Source of the DNA: Pseudooceanicola endophyticus
Lineage (GTDB): Bacteria; Pseudomonadota; Alphaproteobacteria; Rhodobacterales; Rhodobacteraceae
Direction of reading: 5' to 3'
Assembly (NCBI RefSeq): GCF_018760365.1
Contig: NZ_JAHIAB010000005.1
Coordinates: 248,001 to 312,000 of the forward strand
DNA length: 64,000 bases
Below are positions 35,075 through 44,916 of the stretch, one piece after another (within the stretch, counting starts at the first letter, position 1; the number at the start of each line of letters is the position of its first letter). A program made the translations under genes and the position numbers. The notes under the pieces are model-generated. The model made no database searches and was not told the DNA's origin. It saw only the letters and a list, made by a program, of their open reading frames with translations.

Positions 35075-35992
35075 TCACTCCGTCTCGTCGCGCTCGCGCA
35101 GTTCGCGGATGGTGCGGCGGTGCAGCAGGATTTCCTCCTGCACGAAGTCGCGGAAGGCCGCCACGCGCTTGGAATGGCGCAGCTCTTCGGGATAGGCGAG
35201 GAAGACCGGCACTTCGGTGCTTTCCACATCGGGGAAGATCCGCTGAAGGGTCGGGAATTCCTCGATCAGGTAGTCGGGCAGCACGCCGATGCCAAGGTCA
35301 TGGACCACCGCCTGCAGCACGCCGAAGTAGTTGTTCACCGTCAGGGTCGAACGCACGTCATGCGACATCAGCTGGCTGACCAGCATCGCGCCCCCCGTCA
35401 CCTGCGGAGAGGCGGGGGTCTGGCAGATCAGCCGGTGCTGGTTCAGATCCTCGGGCTTCTCGGGGCGGCCGTAACGCTCGATATAGCCGGTGGAGGCATA
35501 GCAGCGCATCCGGATCGACATGATCTTCTTGCGGATCAGGTCGGCCTGGCTGGGCTCCTTCATGCGCACGGCCACGTCGGCCTCGCGCATCGGCAGGTCC
35601 AGCACGCGCTCTTCCAGCATCAGGTCGATCTTCAGATCGGGATACTGTTCGTAGAGCTTGGGCAGGCGCGGGGCCAGCCACAGGGTGCCGAAGCCGATGG
35701 CGGTGGTCACGCGCAGTTCGCCGAAGACTTCCTCTTCGCTGTCGCGGATCCGCGCGGTGGCGGTTTCCAGGCGCTTGGCCATGGCGCGGGTGGCGTCGAA
35801 CAGCAGCTCTCCCTGTTCCGTCAGGATCAGGCCCCGCGCATGGCGGTGGAAGAGCGTGGTGTTGAGGCTTTCCTCCAGCCCGCGGATCTGCCGAGAGACG
35901 GCGGATTGCGACAGGTGCAGGGCGTCCCCGGCGTGAGTCAGGCTGCCCGCATCGGCGACAGCGTGGAAAATTCTAAGCTTGTCCCAGTCCAT
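35075..35992 (-). CDS. LysR family transcriptional regulator
   Basis: A 305-residue LysR protein: winged helix at residues 1-60 (DWDKLRIFHAVADAGSLTHA, AVSRQIRGLEESLN), then the effector domain (about 90-290) with LAPRLPKLYEQYPDLKIDLM. It is divergent from the indolepyruvate oxidoreductase gene across 175 bp, so that gene is a possible target, though the distance is larger than usual for a LysR pair. The start is the ATG at 35992. No effector can be inferred. Confidence 0.9.
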   Translation of the reverse strand: MDWDKLRIFHAVADAGSLTHAGDALHLSQSAVSRQIRGLEESLNTTLFHRHARGLILTEQGELLFDATRAMAKRLETATARIRDSEEEVFGELRVTTAIGFGTLWLAPRLPKLYEQYPDLKIDLMLEERVLDLPMREADVAVRMKEPSQADLIRKKIMSIRMRCYASTGYIERYGRPEKPEDLNQHRLICQTPASPQVTGGAMLVSQLMSHDVRSTLTVNNYFGVLQAVVHDLGIGVLPDYLIEEFPTLQRIFPDVESTEVPVFLAYPEELRHSKRVAAFRDFVQEEILLHRRTIRELRERDETE

Positions 35993-36167
35993 CTTTGAGC
36001 AATCTGCCGATCTATTCGCGAAAATTCGGATTTATACTGCACCGAGGTTTGTCGCAGGTCTCTTAATGGGCATGATAGCGGAAGGACAGGTGGTTGCGGG
36101 AATTTTCTGCGGCCTGCGCCCGATCCGGCGCCACCTGTGACTTTATGAAGACGAGAGGAGGCCAGTC

Positions 36168-39100
36168 ATGACCCAACCTCGGATCAGCTTAAATGACAGG
36201 TTCGATTTGGAGAAACCCCAGGTCCTGCTGAGCGGGACCCAGGCATTGGTGCGTCTGATGCTGATGCAGAAGGCGCGCGATCGTGCCGCAGGGCGGCACA
36301 CCGCCGGCTATGTCACCGGCTACCGCGGATCGCCGCTTGGTGCTGTGGACATGCAGATGCACCGCGCCGGCGCCCTGCTGGAGGCGGCGGACATCCGCTT
36401 TCAGGAGGGGCTGAACGAGGATCTGGCAGCCACCGCGCTCTGGGGCAGCCAGCAGGCCGAACTGCGCGGCGAGGGGCGTTTCGACGGCGTTTTCGGCCTG
36501 TGGTACGGCAAGGGGCCGGGTGTGGACCGCTCCGGCGACGTGATGCGCCACGCCAATTCCGCCGGCACCGCGCCCTTCGGCGGCGTGCTGATGGCGATGG
36601 GCGACGATCACACCGGCGAAAGCTCCACCGTGCTGCATCAAAGCGAATTTGCCGCCATCGATGCCGGTATGCCCGTGCTCAGCCCCGCCGGGGTGCAGGA
36701 GATCCTGGACCTGGGCGCCTACGGCTACGGGCTGTCGCGCCACGCCGGGGTCTGGGTCGGGCTGAAGCTGATGAAGGACACGGTGGAAAGCACCGCCATC
36801 GTCGATGGCCGCCCCGACCGCATGGTGCTGGCCACGCCGCCGGGCCTGCCCGAGGGCGGGCTGAACATCCGCCTGGGCGACAGCCCTCAGGCGCAGGAGG
36901 CGCGGCTGGTCGATCACAAGATCGCCGCTGCCCGCGCCTATGCCCGCGCCAATCGCATCGACCATCCGGTCTGGCGCGGTCCGGGGGCGAAGATCGGCCT
37001 GGTGGCGGCGGGCAAGAACTGGCTCGACCTGCAACATGCGCTGGCGCTGCTGGGGCTGGACCGGGAGGCGGCCGAGCGGCTGGGGATCTCGACCTACAAG
37101 ATCGCGCAGGTCTGGCCGCTGGATGGCGCCTCTTTTGCTGACTGGGCCGAGGGGCTGGATGCGATCCTCGTGGTCGAGGAAAAGCGCGCCCTGATCGAGA
37201 GCCAGATCAAGGAGATCCTGTTCGAGGACCGGCGCGGGCGCCATGTCTGGGGCAAGACCCGCCATGGCCGCACGCTGTTTCCCGCCACGATGCAGCTTGA
37301 TCCGGTGCAGATCGCCGGGGTGCTGGCCGGGATCCTGACCGAGGAGGGCCATGCCTCGGAGGCTCTGCGGGCCGCCGCCGCGCAGCTTGACGAGGCGCGG
37401 CGCGGCGACAACGTGACCGATCTGGCGGCGCGGCTGCCCTATTTCTGCTCGGGCTGCCCGCACAACACCTCGACCAGGGTGCCGGAGGGCGCGCGCGCCT
37501 ATGCCGGGATCGGCTGCCATTACATGGCGCAGTGGATGGATCGCGACACCGACGGTTTCACCCATATGGGCGCCGAGGGCGCGAACTGGATCGGCGAGGC
37601 GCCGTTTTCCACCCGCACCCATGTCTTCCAGAACATCGGCGACGGCACCTACAACCACTCGGGCCTTCAGGCCATCCGGGCCGCCGTGGCCAGTGGCGTC
37701 AACATCACCTACAAGATCCTCTTCAACGATGCCGTCGCCATGACCGGCGGCCAGCCGAACGAGGGCGGGCTGACCGCCTATCGCATCGCCGAAGAGCTGC
37801 TGGCCATGGGCGTGACCCGGCTGGCGGTGGTCCATGACGAAAAGGAAGCGCTGGACCTCGACCGTTTCCCGAAGGCCGCAGAGCAGCACGAGCGCGCCGA
37901 TTTGCAAAACGTGCAGGAGGCCTTTGCAAAGCAGGCCGGGACCAGCGCGATCCTCTATGTGCAAACCTGTGCCGCCGAAAAGCGGCGGCGGCGCAAGCGG
38001 GGCCGCTTCCCCGATCCCGACCGCCGCGTCTTCATCAATACCGATGTCTGCGAGGGCTGCGGTGATTGCGGCGTGCAGTCGAACTGCGTCTCGATCGTGC
38101 CCGCGGAGACAGAGCTGGGCCGCAAGCGCGCCATCGATCAATCCAGCTGCAACAAGGATTTCTCCTGCCTGAAGGGCTTCTGCCCCAGTTTCGTGACGCT
38201 GGAAGGGGCCCAGATCCGCAAGGAGGTGGCGGCAGAGGCTGCGCTCGACCTGCCCGATCTGCCCGAACCGGTGCTGCCGCAGATCCGGGGCACCCATAAC
38301 GTGGTGATCACCGGGGTCGGCGGTACCGGGGTGGTGACCATCGGCGCGGTGCTGGCGCAGGCCGCGCAGATCGCCGGCCTTGGCGCCGGGATGATCGAGA
38401 TGGCGGGCCTGGCCCAGAAGGGCGGGGCGGTGCAGATCCACCTGCGGCTGGCCCGCGACCCCGGAGACATCAACGCGATCCGCGTCTCGACCGGAGAGGC
38501 GGACGTGCTGATCGGCGGCGATCTGGTGGTCAGCGCCGGGGCCAAGACGCTGGGCCTGACTGCGCCGGGGCGCACCGGGGCGGTGATCAACAGCCACGAG
38601 ATCATCACCGGCGCCTTCACCCGCGACACCGATTTCGCGATCCCCGCGGACCGGCTGGCGCTGCAGCTTCAGGCAAGGCTGAAGGCGGGGCTGAGCCTGT
38701 TCGACGCCTCCGAACTGGCGCAGCGCACCATGGGGGATTCCATCTTTTCCAACATGATGGTCTTCGGCGCCGCCTGGCAGCGCGGCCTTGTGCCGGTGCC
38801 GCTGGCGGCGCTGCGCGAGGCGATCACCCTGAACGGAGCCGCCGTCGCGCAGAACCTGCGCGCCTTCGACATTGGCCGCTGGGCCGCGCTGCATCCCCAG
38901 GAGGCCGAGGCGCTGCTGCATCCGAAGGTGGTGGAACGGCCGAAATCCCTGGACGCGCAGATCGCCTTGCGCGCCGATCACCTGAGCGCCTACCAGAACC
39001 GCAGGCTGGCCCGCCGCTACCGCGCGCTGGTCGCCGGGTTCGAGGATCCGAAGCTGCGCCGGGCCGTTGCGCTCGGTTATCACAAGCTTCTGTCCTACAA

Positions 39101-39578
39101 GGATGAATACGAGGTCGCCCGGCTGCTGGGCAGCACCCGGGCGAAGGCGCGGGCGGCGTTCTCGGGGGAGTTCCGCATGAGCTATCACCTGGCACCGCCG
39201 ATCCTCGAGAAGACCGGTGCCGACGGGCGCCCGGTGAAGCGCCGCTTCGGTCCCTGGTTCCGGATGCCGCTGGCGCTGCTGGCGCGGGGCAGGGTGCTGC
39301 GGGGCACGCGGCTGGATCCGTTCCGCAACCTGCCCGAACGGCAGATGGAACGCGCGCTGATCGCCCAGTACGAGGCCGACATGGCCGAGCTGCGCGACCT
39401 GCTGCGCCCCGACACGCTGCCTGACATGCTGGATGCCGCCGTCGCGCTGGCGGAACTGCCGCTGAAGATCCGCGGCTTCGGCCCGGTCAAGATCGCCAAC
39501 GAGGCCGCGGCGGCGAAGGAGCGCGAGGCGCTGCTGTCGGTGCTGCGCGATCCGCCCCTGCGCACGGCGGCCGAATGA
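36168..39578 (+). CDS. Fused indolepyruvate ferredoxin oxidoreductase
   Basis: A 1136-residue single-chain 2-oxoacid:ferredoxin oxidoreductase combining IorA- and IorB-like parts. The N-terminal region holds the pyrimidine-binding domain, residues ~430-600 the thiamine diphosphate domain (GCHYMAQWM, GDGTYNHSGLQAIRA), residues ~628-665 an iron-sulfur cluster site (Cys628 in CEGCGDCGVQSNC, then CNKDFSCLKGFCPS), and from ~705 the gamma domain (VVITGVGGTGVVTIGAV). It oxidatively decarboxylates aryl pyruvates to aryl-acetyl-CoA, passing electrons to ferredoxin. GAGAGGAGG precedes the ATG. Confidence 0.93.
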   Translation: MTQPRISLNDRFDLEKPQVLLSGTQALVRLMLMQKARDRAAGRHTAGYVTGYRGSPLGAVDMQMHRAGALLEAADIRFQEGLNEDLAATALWGSQQAELRGEGRFDGVFGLWYGKGPGVDRSGDVMRHANSAGTAPFGGVLMAMGDDHTGESSTVLHQSEFAAIDAGMPVLSPAGVQEILDLGAYGYGLSRHAGVWVGLKLMKDTVESTAIVDGRPDRMVLATPPGLPEGGLNIRLGDSPQAQEARLVDHKIAAARAYARANRIDHPVWRGPGAKIGLVAAGKNWLDLQHALALLGLDREAAERLGISTYKIAQVWPLDGASFADWAEGLDAILVVEEKRALIESQIKEILFEDRRGRHVWGKTRHGRTLFPATMQLDPVQIAGVLAGILTEEGHASEALRAAAAQLDEARRGDNVTDLAARLPYFCSGCPHNTSTRVPEGARAYAGIGCHYMAQWMDRDTDGFTHMGAEGANWIGEAPFSTRTHVFQNIGDGTYNHSGLQAIRAAVASGVNITYKILFNDAVAMTGGQPNEGGLTAYRIAEELLAMGVTRLAVVHDEKEALDLDRFPKAAEQHERADLQNVQEAFAKQAGTSAILYVQTCAAEKRRRRKRGRFPDPDRRVFINTDVCEGCGDCGVQSNCVSIVPAETELGRKRAIDQSSCNKDFSCLKGFCPSFVTLEGAQIRKEVAAEAALDLPDLPEPVLPQIRGTHNVVITGVGGTGVVTIGAVLAQAAQIAGLGAGMIEMAGLAQKGGAVQIHLRLARDPGDINAIRVSTGEADVLIGGDLVVSAGAKTLGLTAPGRTGAVINSHEIITGAFTRDTDFAIPADRLALQLQARLKAGLSLFDASELAQRTMGDSIFSNMMVFGAAWQRGLVPVPLAALREAITLNGAAVAQNLRAFDIGRWAALHPQEAEALLHPKVVERPKSLDAQIALRADHLSAYQNRRLARRYRALVAGFEDPKLRRAVALGYHKLLSYKDEYEVARLLGSTRAKARAAFSGEFRMSYHLAPPILEKTGADGRPVKRRFGPWFRMPLALLARGRVLRGTRLDPFRNLPERQMERALIAQYEADMAELRDLLRPDTLPDMLDAAVALAELPLKIRGFGPVKIANEAAAAKEREALLSVLRDPPLRTAAE

Positions 39579-39669
39579 TCCCCGGACCGGGCGCCCGGTC
39601 CGCCATGCATGGGCGCCCGCCCGCAAACCGGTGATGGATTTCCCGCCACGCTGGGCTTAGAAGCTGTCG

Positions 39670-39703
39670 CCGAAGCCCCTGTCGGATTAGCATGGGGCTT
39701 CGG
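39670..39703 (+). other. 10-bp-arm hairpin before murI
   Basis: Perfect arms CCGAAGCCCC (39670-39679) and GGGGCTTCGG (39694-39703) with a 14-nt loop, ending 31 bp before the murI start. Without a U tract it may be a weak terminator of the upstream oxidoreductase or a leader structure of murI. Confidence 0.5.
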
Positions 39704-39734
39704 AGCAAAGACAGACAAACCGGGGCGCACGGAT

Positions 39735-40547
39735 ATGGCGGTTGGTATTTTCGATTCGGGACTGGGCGGGCTGACGGTGCTGGACGCCTGCGCGAAGCGG
39801 CTGCCGCAGGTGCCCTTCGTCTATTACGGCGACAACTGCCATGCGCCCTATGGTGTGCGCACCGCCGATGACATCTACGACCTGACGAAGACCGGCGTGC
39901 AGCGGCTGTTCGATGCCGGCTGCGATCTGGTGATCCTGGCCTGCAATACCGCGTCGGCGGCAGCGCTGCGGCGGATGCAGGAAAGCTGGCTGACCCCGGA
40001 CAAGCGGGTGCTGGGCGTCTTCGTGCCGCTGATCGAGTCGCTGACCGAACGCCAGTGGGGCGACAATTCCCCGCCGCGCGAAGTGGCCGTGAAGCATGTC
40101 GCGCTGTTTGCCACCCCCGCCACCGTCGCCTCCCGCGCCTTCCAGCGCGAACTGGCCTTCCGCGCCATCGGCGTGGATGTCGAGGCCCAGGCCTGCGGCG
40201 GGCTGGTCGATGCGATCGAGGACGGCGACATGATCCTGGCCGAGGCGCTGGTGCGCTCCCATGTGGAGGCGCTGAAGCGCAAGATGCCCCATCCCCAGGC
40301 CGCGATCCTGGGCTGCACCCATTACCCGCTGATGGAACCCACCTTCCGGGAGGCGCTCGGCCCCGAGGTGCAGGTCTATTCCCAGGCCAACCTTGTGGCG
40401 GCCTCGCTGGAAGATTACCTCAACCGCCATCCGGACAAGCGCGGCCCGGGCGAGGTGTCGATGTTCCTGACCACCGGCGATCCGGCGCGGGTGTCCACCC
40501 ATGCCACCCAGGCGCTGAAACGTCGCATTGACTTTCACGCCGCCTGA
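39735..40547 (+). CDS. murI: Glutamate racemase
   Basis: A 270-residue cofactor-independent racemase supplying D-glutamate for peptidoglycan. [11 protein letters not shown] near the start, catalytic Cys70 in [12 protein letters not shown] and Cys194 in [10 protein letters not shown] are all present. The ATG at 39735 gives the family N-terminus; its ribosome-binding site is weak, which together with the hairpin just upstream hints at translational control. It stands alone between the oxidoreductase and argC. Confidence 0.95.
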   Translation: MAVGIFDSGLGGLTVLDACAKRLPQVPFVYYGDNCHAPYGVRTADDIYDLTKTGVQRLFDAGCDLVILACNTASAAALRRMQESWLTPDKRVLGVFVPLIESLTERQWGDNSPPREVAVKHVALFATPATVASRAFQRELAFRAIGVDVEAQACGGLVDAIEDGDMILAEALVRSHVEALKRKMPHPQAAILGCTHYPLMEPTFREALGPEVQVYSQANLVAASLEDYLNRHPDKRGPGEVSMFLTTGDPARVSTHATQALKRRIDFHAA

Positions 40548-40659
40548 GGCATCCCCGTCGCGCGCATTTGATGACCGTCGCGTTGCAGTCGCGGCGATAT
40601 CGTAAGACAAACGCGGACCTCTCTCTCCGGGGCCGCTGAACAGGGCAGAGACCGCAGAC

Positions 40660-41691
40660 ATGACCAAGAAACAGATCGCGATCATCGGCGCTTCGGGCTA
40701 CACCGGGGCCGAGCTCATCCGCCTCATCGCCACCCATCCGAACATGGAAATCGCGGCGCTGGCCGCCAATTCCAAGGCCGGGCAGTCGATGGCACAGGTC
40801 TATCCGCACCTGCGCCACCTCGGCCTGCCGGACCTGGTGACGGTGGACCAGATCGACTTCGACAAGATCGACCTGGCGTTCTGCGCCCTGCCGCACAAGA
40901 CCAGCCAGGAGGTCATCCGCGACCTGCCGAAGACGCTGAAGATCGTCGATCTTTCGGCGGACTTCCGGCTGCGCGACCCCGAGGAATACACCAAGTGGTA
41001 CGGCAATGCCCATGCCGCGGTCGAGATGCAGAAAGAGGCCGTTTACGGCCTGACCGAATTCTACCGCGATGAGATCGCCGGCGCGCGGCTGGTGGCGGGC
41101 ACGGGCTGCAATGCGGCGACCGGCCAGTTCACCATCCGCCCGCTGATCGAAGCCGGCGTGATCGGTCTGGATGACATCATCCTCGACATGAAATGCGCCG
41201 TGTCGGGGGCCGGGCGGTCGCTCAAGGAGAACCTGCTGCATGCCGAGCTGTCGGAGGGCTACAACGCCTATTCCGTCGGCGGCAAGCACCGTCACCTGGG
41301 CGAGTTCGACCAGGAGTTCTCGAAGCTGGCAGGGCGTCCGGTGCAGGTGCAGTTCACCCCGCATCTGCTGCCCGCCAACCGCGGGATCCTGTGCACCGCC
41401 TATGTCAGCGGTGAGGCCGAGGCCATTCATGCGGCGCTGGTCGCCGCCTATGCCGAGGAGCCCTTCATCGAGGTCCTGCCCTTCGGCGAGACCCCCTCGA
41501 CGCATCATGTGCGAGGCTCCAACTTCGTGCATATCGGCGTGACCGGCGAGCGTATCGCGGGCCGCGCCATCGTGGTCACCGCGCTCGACAACCTGTGCAA
41601 GGGCTCGTCGGGGCAGGCGATCCAGAACGCTAACCTGATGCTTGGCCTGCCGGAAACCGACGGCCTGATGCTGGCGCCGCTGTTCCCGTAA
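40660..41691 (+). CDS. argC: N-acetyl-gamma-glutamyl-phosphate reductase
   Basis: A 343-residue NADPH-dependent enzyme, third step of arginine synthesis. [18 protein letters not shown] is the nucleotide-binding turn, Cys150 in [12 protein letters not shown] the nucleophile, and the histidine in [11 protein letters not shown] the acid/base. The long form (about 340 residues) is typical of this lineage. It is not linked to other arg genes here; ccmE follows 20 bp after. Confidence 0.96.
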   Translation: MTKKQIAIIGASGYTGAELIRLIATHPNMEIAALAANSKAGQSMAQVYPHLRHLGLPDLVTVDQIDFDKIDLAFCALPHKTSQEVIRDLPKTLKIVDLSADFRLRDPEEYTKWYGNAHAAVEMQKEAVYGLTEFYRDEIAGARLVAGTGCNAATGQFTIRPLIEAGVIGLDDIILDMKCAVSGAGRSLKENLLHAELSEGYNAYSVGGKHRHLGEFDQEFSKLAGRPVQVQFTPHLLPANRGILCTAYVSGEAEAIHAALVAAYAEEPFIEVLPFGETPSTHHVRGSNFVHIGVTGERIAGRAIVVTALDNLCKGSSGQAIQNANLMLGLPETDGLMLAPLFP

Positions 41692-41710
41692 GCGCGCCCA
41701 AGGAGGTCCG

Positions 41711-42160
41711 ATGAAGGGTCTGAAGAAGAAACGCCGTATCCAGCTGATCGTCGTGGCCTTTGCGGCCCTGGCGATCGCGACCGGCCTGATCGGCTATTCG
41801 CTGCGCGGCGGGATCAACTACTTCCGCTCGCCCAGCCAGGTGCTGGCCGAGAACCCTTCGCCGAACGAGACCTTCCGCCTGGGCGGGCTGGTCGAGGAGG
41901 GGACGCTGGACCGCGAGCAGGGCGAGACGGTGCATTTCAAGGTGACCGATGGCGGTGCGACCATCCCGGTGGTCTATACCGGCATCCTGCCCGATCTCTT
42001 CGCCGAGAAACAGGGCATGATCGGCACCGGAAAATACGTCAACGGCGTCTTCCACGCGACCGAGATCCTGGCCAAGCACGACGAGAACTACATGCCCAAG
42101 GAACTGAAGGACGCGCTGAAGGAACAGGGCGTCTACGAGGGCGCCGACAAGAAGAGCTGA
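41711..42160 (+). CDS. ccmE: Cytochrome c maturation heme chaperone CcmE
   Basis: A 149-residue periplasmic heme chaperone anchored by one N-terminal helix (IQLIVVAFAALAIATGLIGY). Heme-binding His123 lies in LAKHDENYMP, the covalent attachment motif of the family. AAGGAGG gives a strong ribosome-binding site. It probably shares a promoter with argC, and is separated from ccmF by a terminator and a 248-bp spacer. Confidence 0.96.
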   Translation: MKGLKKKRRIQLIVVAFAALAIATGLIGYSLRGGINYFRSPSQVLAENPSPNETFRLGGLVEEGTLDREQGETVHFKVTDGGATIPVVYTGILPDLFAEKQGMIGTGKYVNGVFHATEILAKHDENYMPKELKDALKEQGVYEGADKKS

Positions 42161-42196
42161 ACGCGCGACTCGGGGGGAAGCCCTCGGGTCCCGGAA

Positions 42197-42232
42197 AACG
42201 GCCGCCGCCCCGGAAGGGACGGCGGCCGTTTC
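42197..42232 (+). terminator. Terminator between ccmE and ccmF
   Basis: An 11-bp stem, AACGGCCGCCG (42197-42207) with CGGCGGCCGTT (42220-42230), loop of 12 nt, then TCG. Confidence 0.75.
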
Positions 42233-42240
42233 GCGTTCCG

Positions 42241-42265
42241 CGCGCATATTTGGGGAAAGATGAAA
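42241..42265 (+). repeat. Divergent core-only relative of the tripartite repeat
   Basis: CGCGCATATTTGGGG plus AAAGATGAAA resembles the repeat core (GAGGTATTTGGAACAAGAAAA) in the TATTTGG block and A-rich tail. It follows a terminator hairpin directly, as the core does in full copies, but the GGGGGC-N3-GCCCCC hairpin is missing. A 10-bp direct repeat CGGCGAATTG at 42361 and 42381 lies further downstream. Confidence 0.45.
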
Positions 42266-42408
42266 TCAAGGGCCTGCGCGCTGACCCAAGGGCCGGATCC
42301 GGGGCAAAGGGTTCAAAGTGGAAAAGGCGGGTCTGCCGCGACGTTTCCGCGCGAGGGTATCGGCGAATTGAATTGGCGACCGGCGAATTGGCGCCGTATA
42401 ACCCGGCC

Positions 42409-44373
42409 ATGCTAAACGAACTCGGTCATTTCTCCCTCATCCTCGCCATGGTCGTGGCTCTGGTCCAGTGCAGCGTCCCGCTTGTCGGTGCCGCGAAGCG
42501 CTGGCAGGGCTGGATGGCCGTGGCCGAGCCCGCAGCCCTGATCCAGCTCCTGCTGGTGGGCTTTTCCTTCGCCGTTCTGGTGCGGGCCTTCGTCACCTCA
42601 GATTTTTCGCTCCAGCTGGTCTGGGCGAATTCCAACATCGATCAGCCGATGCTTTACAAGCTGACCGGGATCTGGGGGAACCACGAGGGCTCCATGTTGC
42701 TTTGGATCCTGATCCTGGCACTTTTCGGGGCGGCGGCGGCGCTATTTGGTGGCAACCTTCCCACGACCTTCCGGGCGCGGGTCCTTGCCGTGCAGGGGGG
42801 CATCGGCTTTGCCTTCCTGGTCTTCGAGATCTTCACCTCGAACCCCTTCCTGCGGCTGGCCGTTCCGCCCTTCAACGGGCAGGACCTGAACCCGCTGCTG
42901 CAGGACCCCGGGCTGGCGATCCACCCGCCCTTCCTCTACACCGGATATGTCGGCCTCTCGATGAGCTTCTCCTTCGCGGTTGCCGCGCTGATCGAGGGCC
43001 GGGTCGATGCCGCCTGGGGCCGCTGGGTGCGCCCCTGGACGCTGGCCGCCTGGATGTTCCTGACCGTCGGCATCGCCATGGGCTCCATGTGGGCCTATTA
43101 CGAGCTGGGCTGGGGCGGCTTCTGGTTCTGGGACCCGGTCGAGAACGCCTCCTTCATGCCCTGGCTGGTGGCCGCGGCGCTGCTGCATTCCGCCATCGTG
43201 GTGGAAAAGCGCGAAAGCCTGAAAAGCTGGACCGTGCTGCTGGCCATCCTGGCCTTCGGTTTCTCGCTGGTGGGCGCCTTCATCACCCGTTCCGGCGTCA
43301 TCACCTCGGTTCATGCCTTTGCCAGTGACCCGACGCGGGGCGTTGCGCTGCTGATCCTGATCGCGCTCTTCATGGGCGGGGCGTTGACGCTGTTTGCCGC
43401 ACGCGGCGAGGCGCTGGCCTCCAAGGGGGTGTTCGGCACGGTGAGCCGCGAGTCCATGCTGATCTTCAACAACATCCTGCTGGGGGTCTCGGCCTTCGTG
43501 GTCTTCATGGGCACGATCTGGCCGCTGATCGCGGAGATGGCCTTCGGCAAGAAGCTCTCCGTCGGGGCGCCGTTCTTCGACATGGCCTTCACGCCCTTCA
43601 TGGTGGCGCTCGGGGTGGTGCTGCCGGTGGGCGCAATGCTGCCGTGGAAACGGGCCAAGACCGGTCGGGTGCTGAAGATGCTGATCCCGGCGGCGGTGCT
43701 GGCCGTGGCCGTGGGCGCGCTGGCCTGGGCGATGAGCAACGGGCGCTCGGCGCTTGGTCCCATCGGGCTGATGCTGGGCACCTGGCTGGTGGTGGGATCC
43801 TTCACCGACCTTTACGCACGCACCGGCAAGTCGGGGCTGGGGCGGCTGTTCCGGCTGCCGCGCGCCGACTGGGGCCGGGTGCTGGCCCATGCGGGCCTTG
43901 GCGTCTGCATCATGGGCATCAGCGGCATGATGGCCTGGCAGAGCGAGGATATCCGCGTCGTCAAGGAAGGCGACACGGTGCATCTGTCGGGTTACGACAT
44001 CACGCTGCAGGACGTGACCCAGGTGCCGGGGCCGAACTATGCCGCGACCCGGGCCGAGGTCAGCGTGATGCGCAATGGCCATGAAGTGGCCCATGTCTAT
44101 CCAGAGAAGCGCTACTTCCCGATTGCCGGCCAGACCACGACCGAGGCGGCGATCCACAACGGCTTCCTGCGTGACATCTACGTGGTGGTGGGCGATGCCC
44201 AGCCGAACGGCGGATGGGCAATGCGCAGCTACGTCAAGCCCTTGGCGAACTGGATCTGGGGCGGTGCGGTGCTGATGGCCTTCGGCGGCTTCCTCAGCCT
44301 CTCGGACCGGCGCTTCCGCGTCGCGGCCGGCGCGGCCAAGGCCCGGACGGCGGCGGGGGTGCCCGCGGAATGA
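42409..44373 (+). CDS. ccmF: Heme lyase subunit CcmF
   Basis: A 654-residue, about 14-15-helix inner membrane protein of cytochrome c maturation system I. The WWD-type heme-handling motif WGGFWFWDPVENASFMPW is intact, and the periplasmic C-terminal loop precedes a last helix. It receives heme from CcmE and ligates it to apocytochrome c with CcmH. The ATG at 42409 gives the family start (MLNELGHFSLIL); the open frame to 42250 is spacer. The stop overlaps the ccmH start as ATGA. Confidence 0.97.
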   Translation: MLNELGHFSLILAMVVALVQCSVPLVGAAKRWQGWMAVAEPAALIQLLLVGFSFAVLVRAFVTSDFSLQLVWANSNIDQPMLYKLTGIWGNHEGSMLLWILILALFGAAAALFGGNLPTTFRARVLAVQGGIGFAFLVFEIFTSNPFLRLAVPPFNGQDLNPLLQDPGLAIHPPFLYTGYVGLSMSFSFAVAALIEGRVDAAWGRWVRPWTLAAWMFLTVGIAMGSMWAYYELGWGGFWFWDPVENASFMPWLVAAALLHSAIVVEKRESLKSWTVLLAILAFGFSLVGAFITRSGVITSVHAFASDPTRGVALLILIALFMGGALTLFAARGEALASKGVFGTVSRESMLIFNNILLGVSAFVVFMGTIWPLIAEMAFGKKLSVGAPFFDMAFTPFMVALGVVLPVGAMLPWKRAKTGRVLKMLIPAAVLAVAVGALAWAMSNGRSALGPIGLMLGTWLVVGSFTDLYARTGKSGLGRLFRLPRADWGRVLAHAGLGVCIMGISGMMAWQSEDIRVVKEGDTVHLSGYDITLQDVTQVPGPNYAATRAEVSVMRNGHEVAHVYPEKRYFPIAGQTTTEAAIHNGFLRDIYVVVGDAQPNGGWAMRSYVKPLANWIWGGAVLMAFGGFLSLSDRRFRVAAGAAKARTAAGVPAE

Positions 44374-44855
44374 GACAGCAGAGCAAGATGAAGATTCTTC
44401 TGGGCGGCCAGCTGGCCGCCCTGCTGCTGGTGCTGCTGGTGCCGCCGGCCTTCGCCGTCCAGCCCGGAGAGATGCTGTCGGACCCGAATCTTGAGGCGCG
44501 GGCGCGCGACATCAGCGCCGGCCTGCGCTGCCTGGTCTGCCGCAACGAGAACATCGACGATTCCAATGCCGACCTGGCCCATGACCTGCGGGTGCTGGTG
44601 CGTGACCGGCTGAAGGCGGGCGACACCAACCAGCAGGTGGTGAACTACATCGTCGATCGCTATGGCGAATACGTGCTGCTGAAGCCGCCGATGAAGGGCG
44701 CGAACTGGCTGCTTTGGGGCGCGGGCCCGGTGATGCTGCTGGCGGGCCTCGGGATCGGGGCGGTGTTCATCCGCCGCCGCGCCCGCACGCCCGAAGAAGC
44801 GCAGCCGCTCAGCGCCGAGGAAAGCGCGCGGCTGGACGACATCCTGAAGGGCTGA
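44370..44855 (+). CDS. ccmH: Cytochrome c maturation protein CcmH (CcmH/CycL)
   Basis: A 161-residue thiol protein: signal peptide (LGGQLAALLLVLLVPPAFAV), active-site LRCLVC with Cys54 and Cys57, and a C-terminal membrane helix (LLWGAGPVMLLAGLGIGAVF). It reduces or holds apocytochrome thiols for heme ligation. The first ATG at 44370 overlaps the ccmF stop; the ATG at 44388 is an alternative start. Confidence 0.95.
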   Translation: MRQQSKMKILLGGQLAALLLVLLVPPAFAVQPGEMLSDPNLEARARDISAGLRCLVCRNENIDDSNADLAHDLRVLVRDRLKAGDTNQQVVNYIVDRYGEYVLLKPPMKGANWLLWGAGPVMLLAGLGIGAVFIRRRARTPEEAQPLSAEESARLDDILKG

Positions 44856-44916
44856 GCCCCGCTTGACCGTCCGACCTGCGGCCTGTCTGCTGAGGACAGG
44901 CGGCAGGAGGCGGCGG

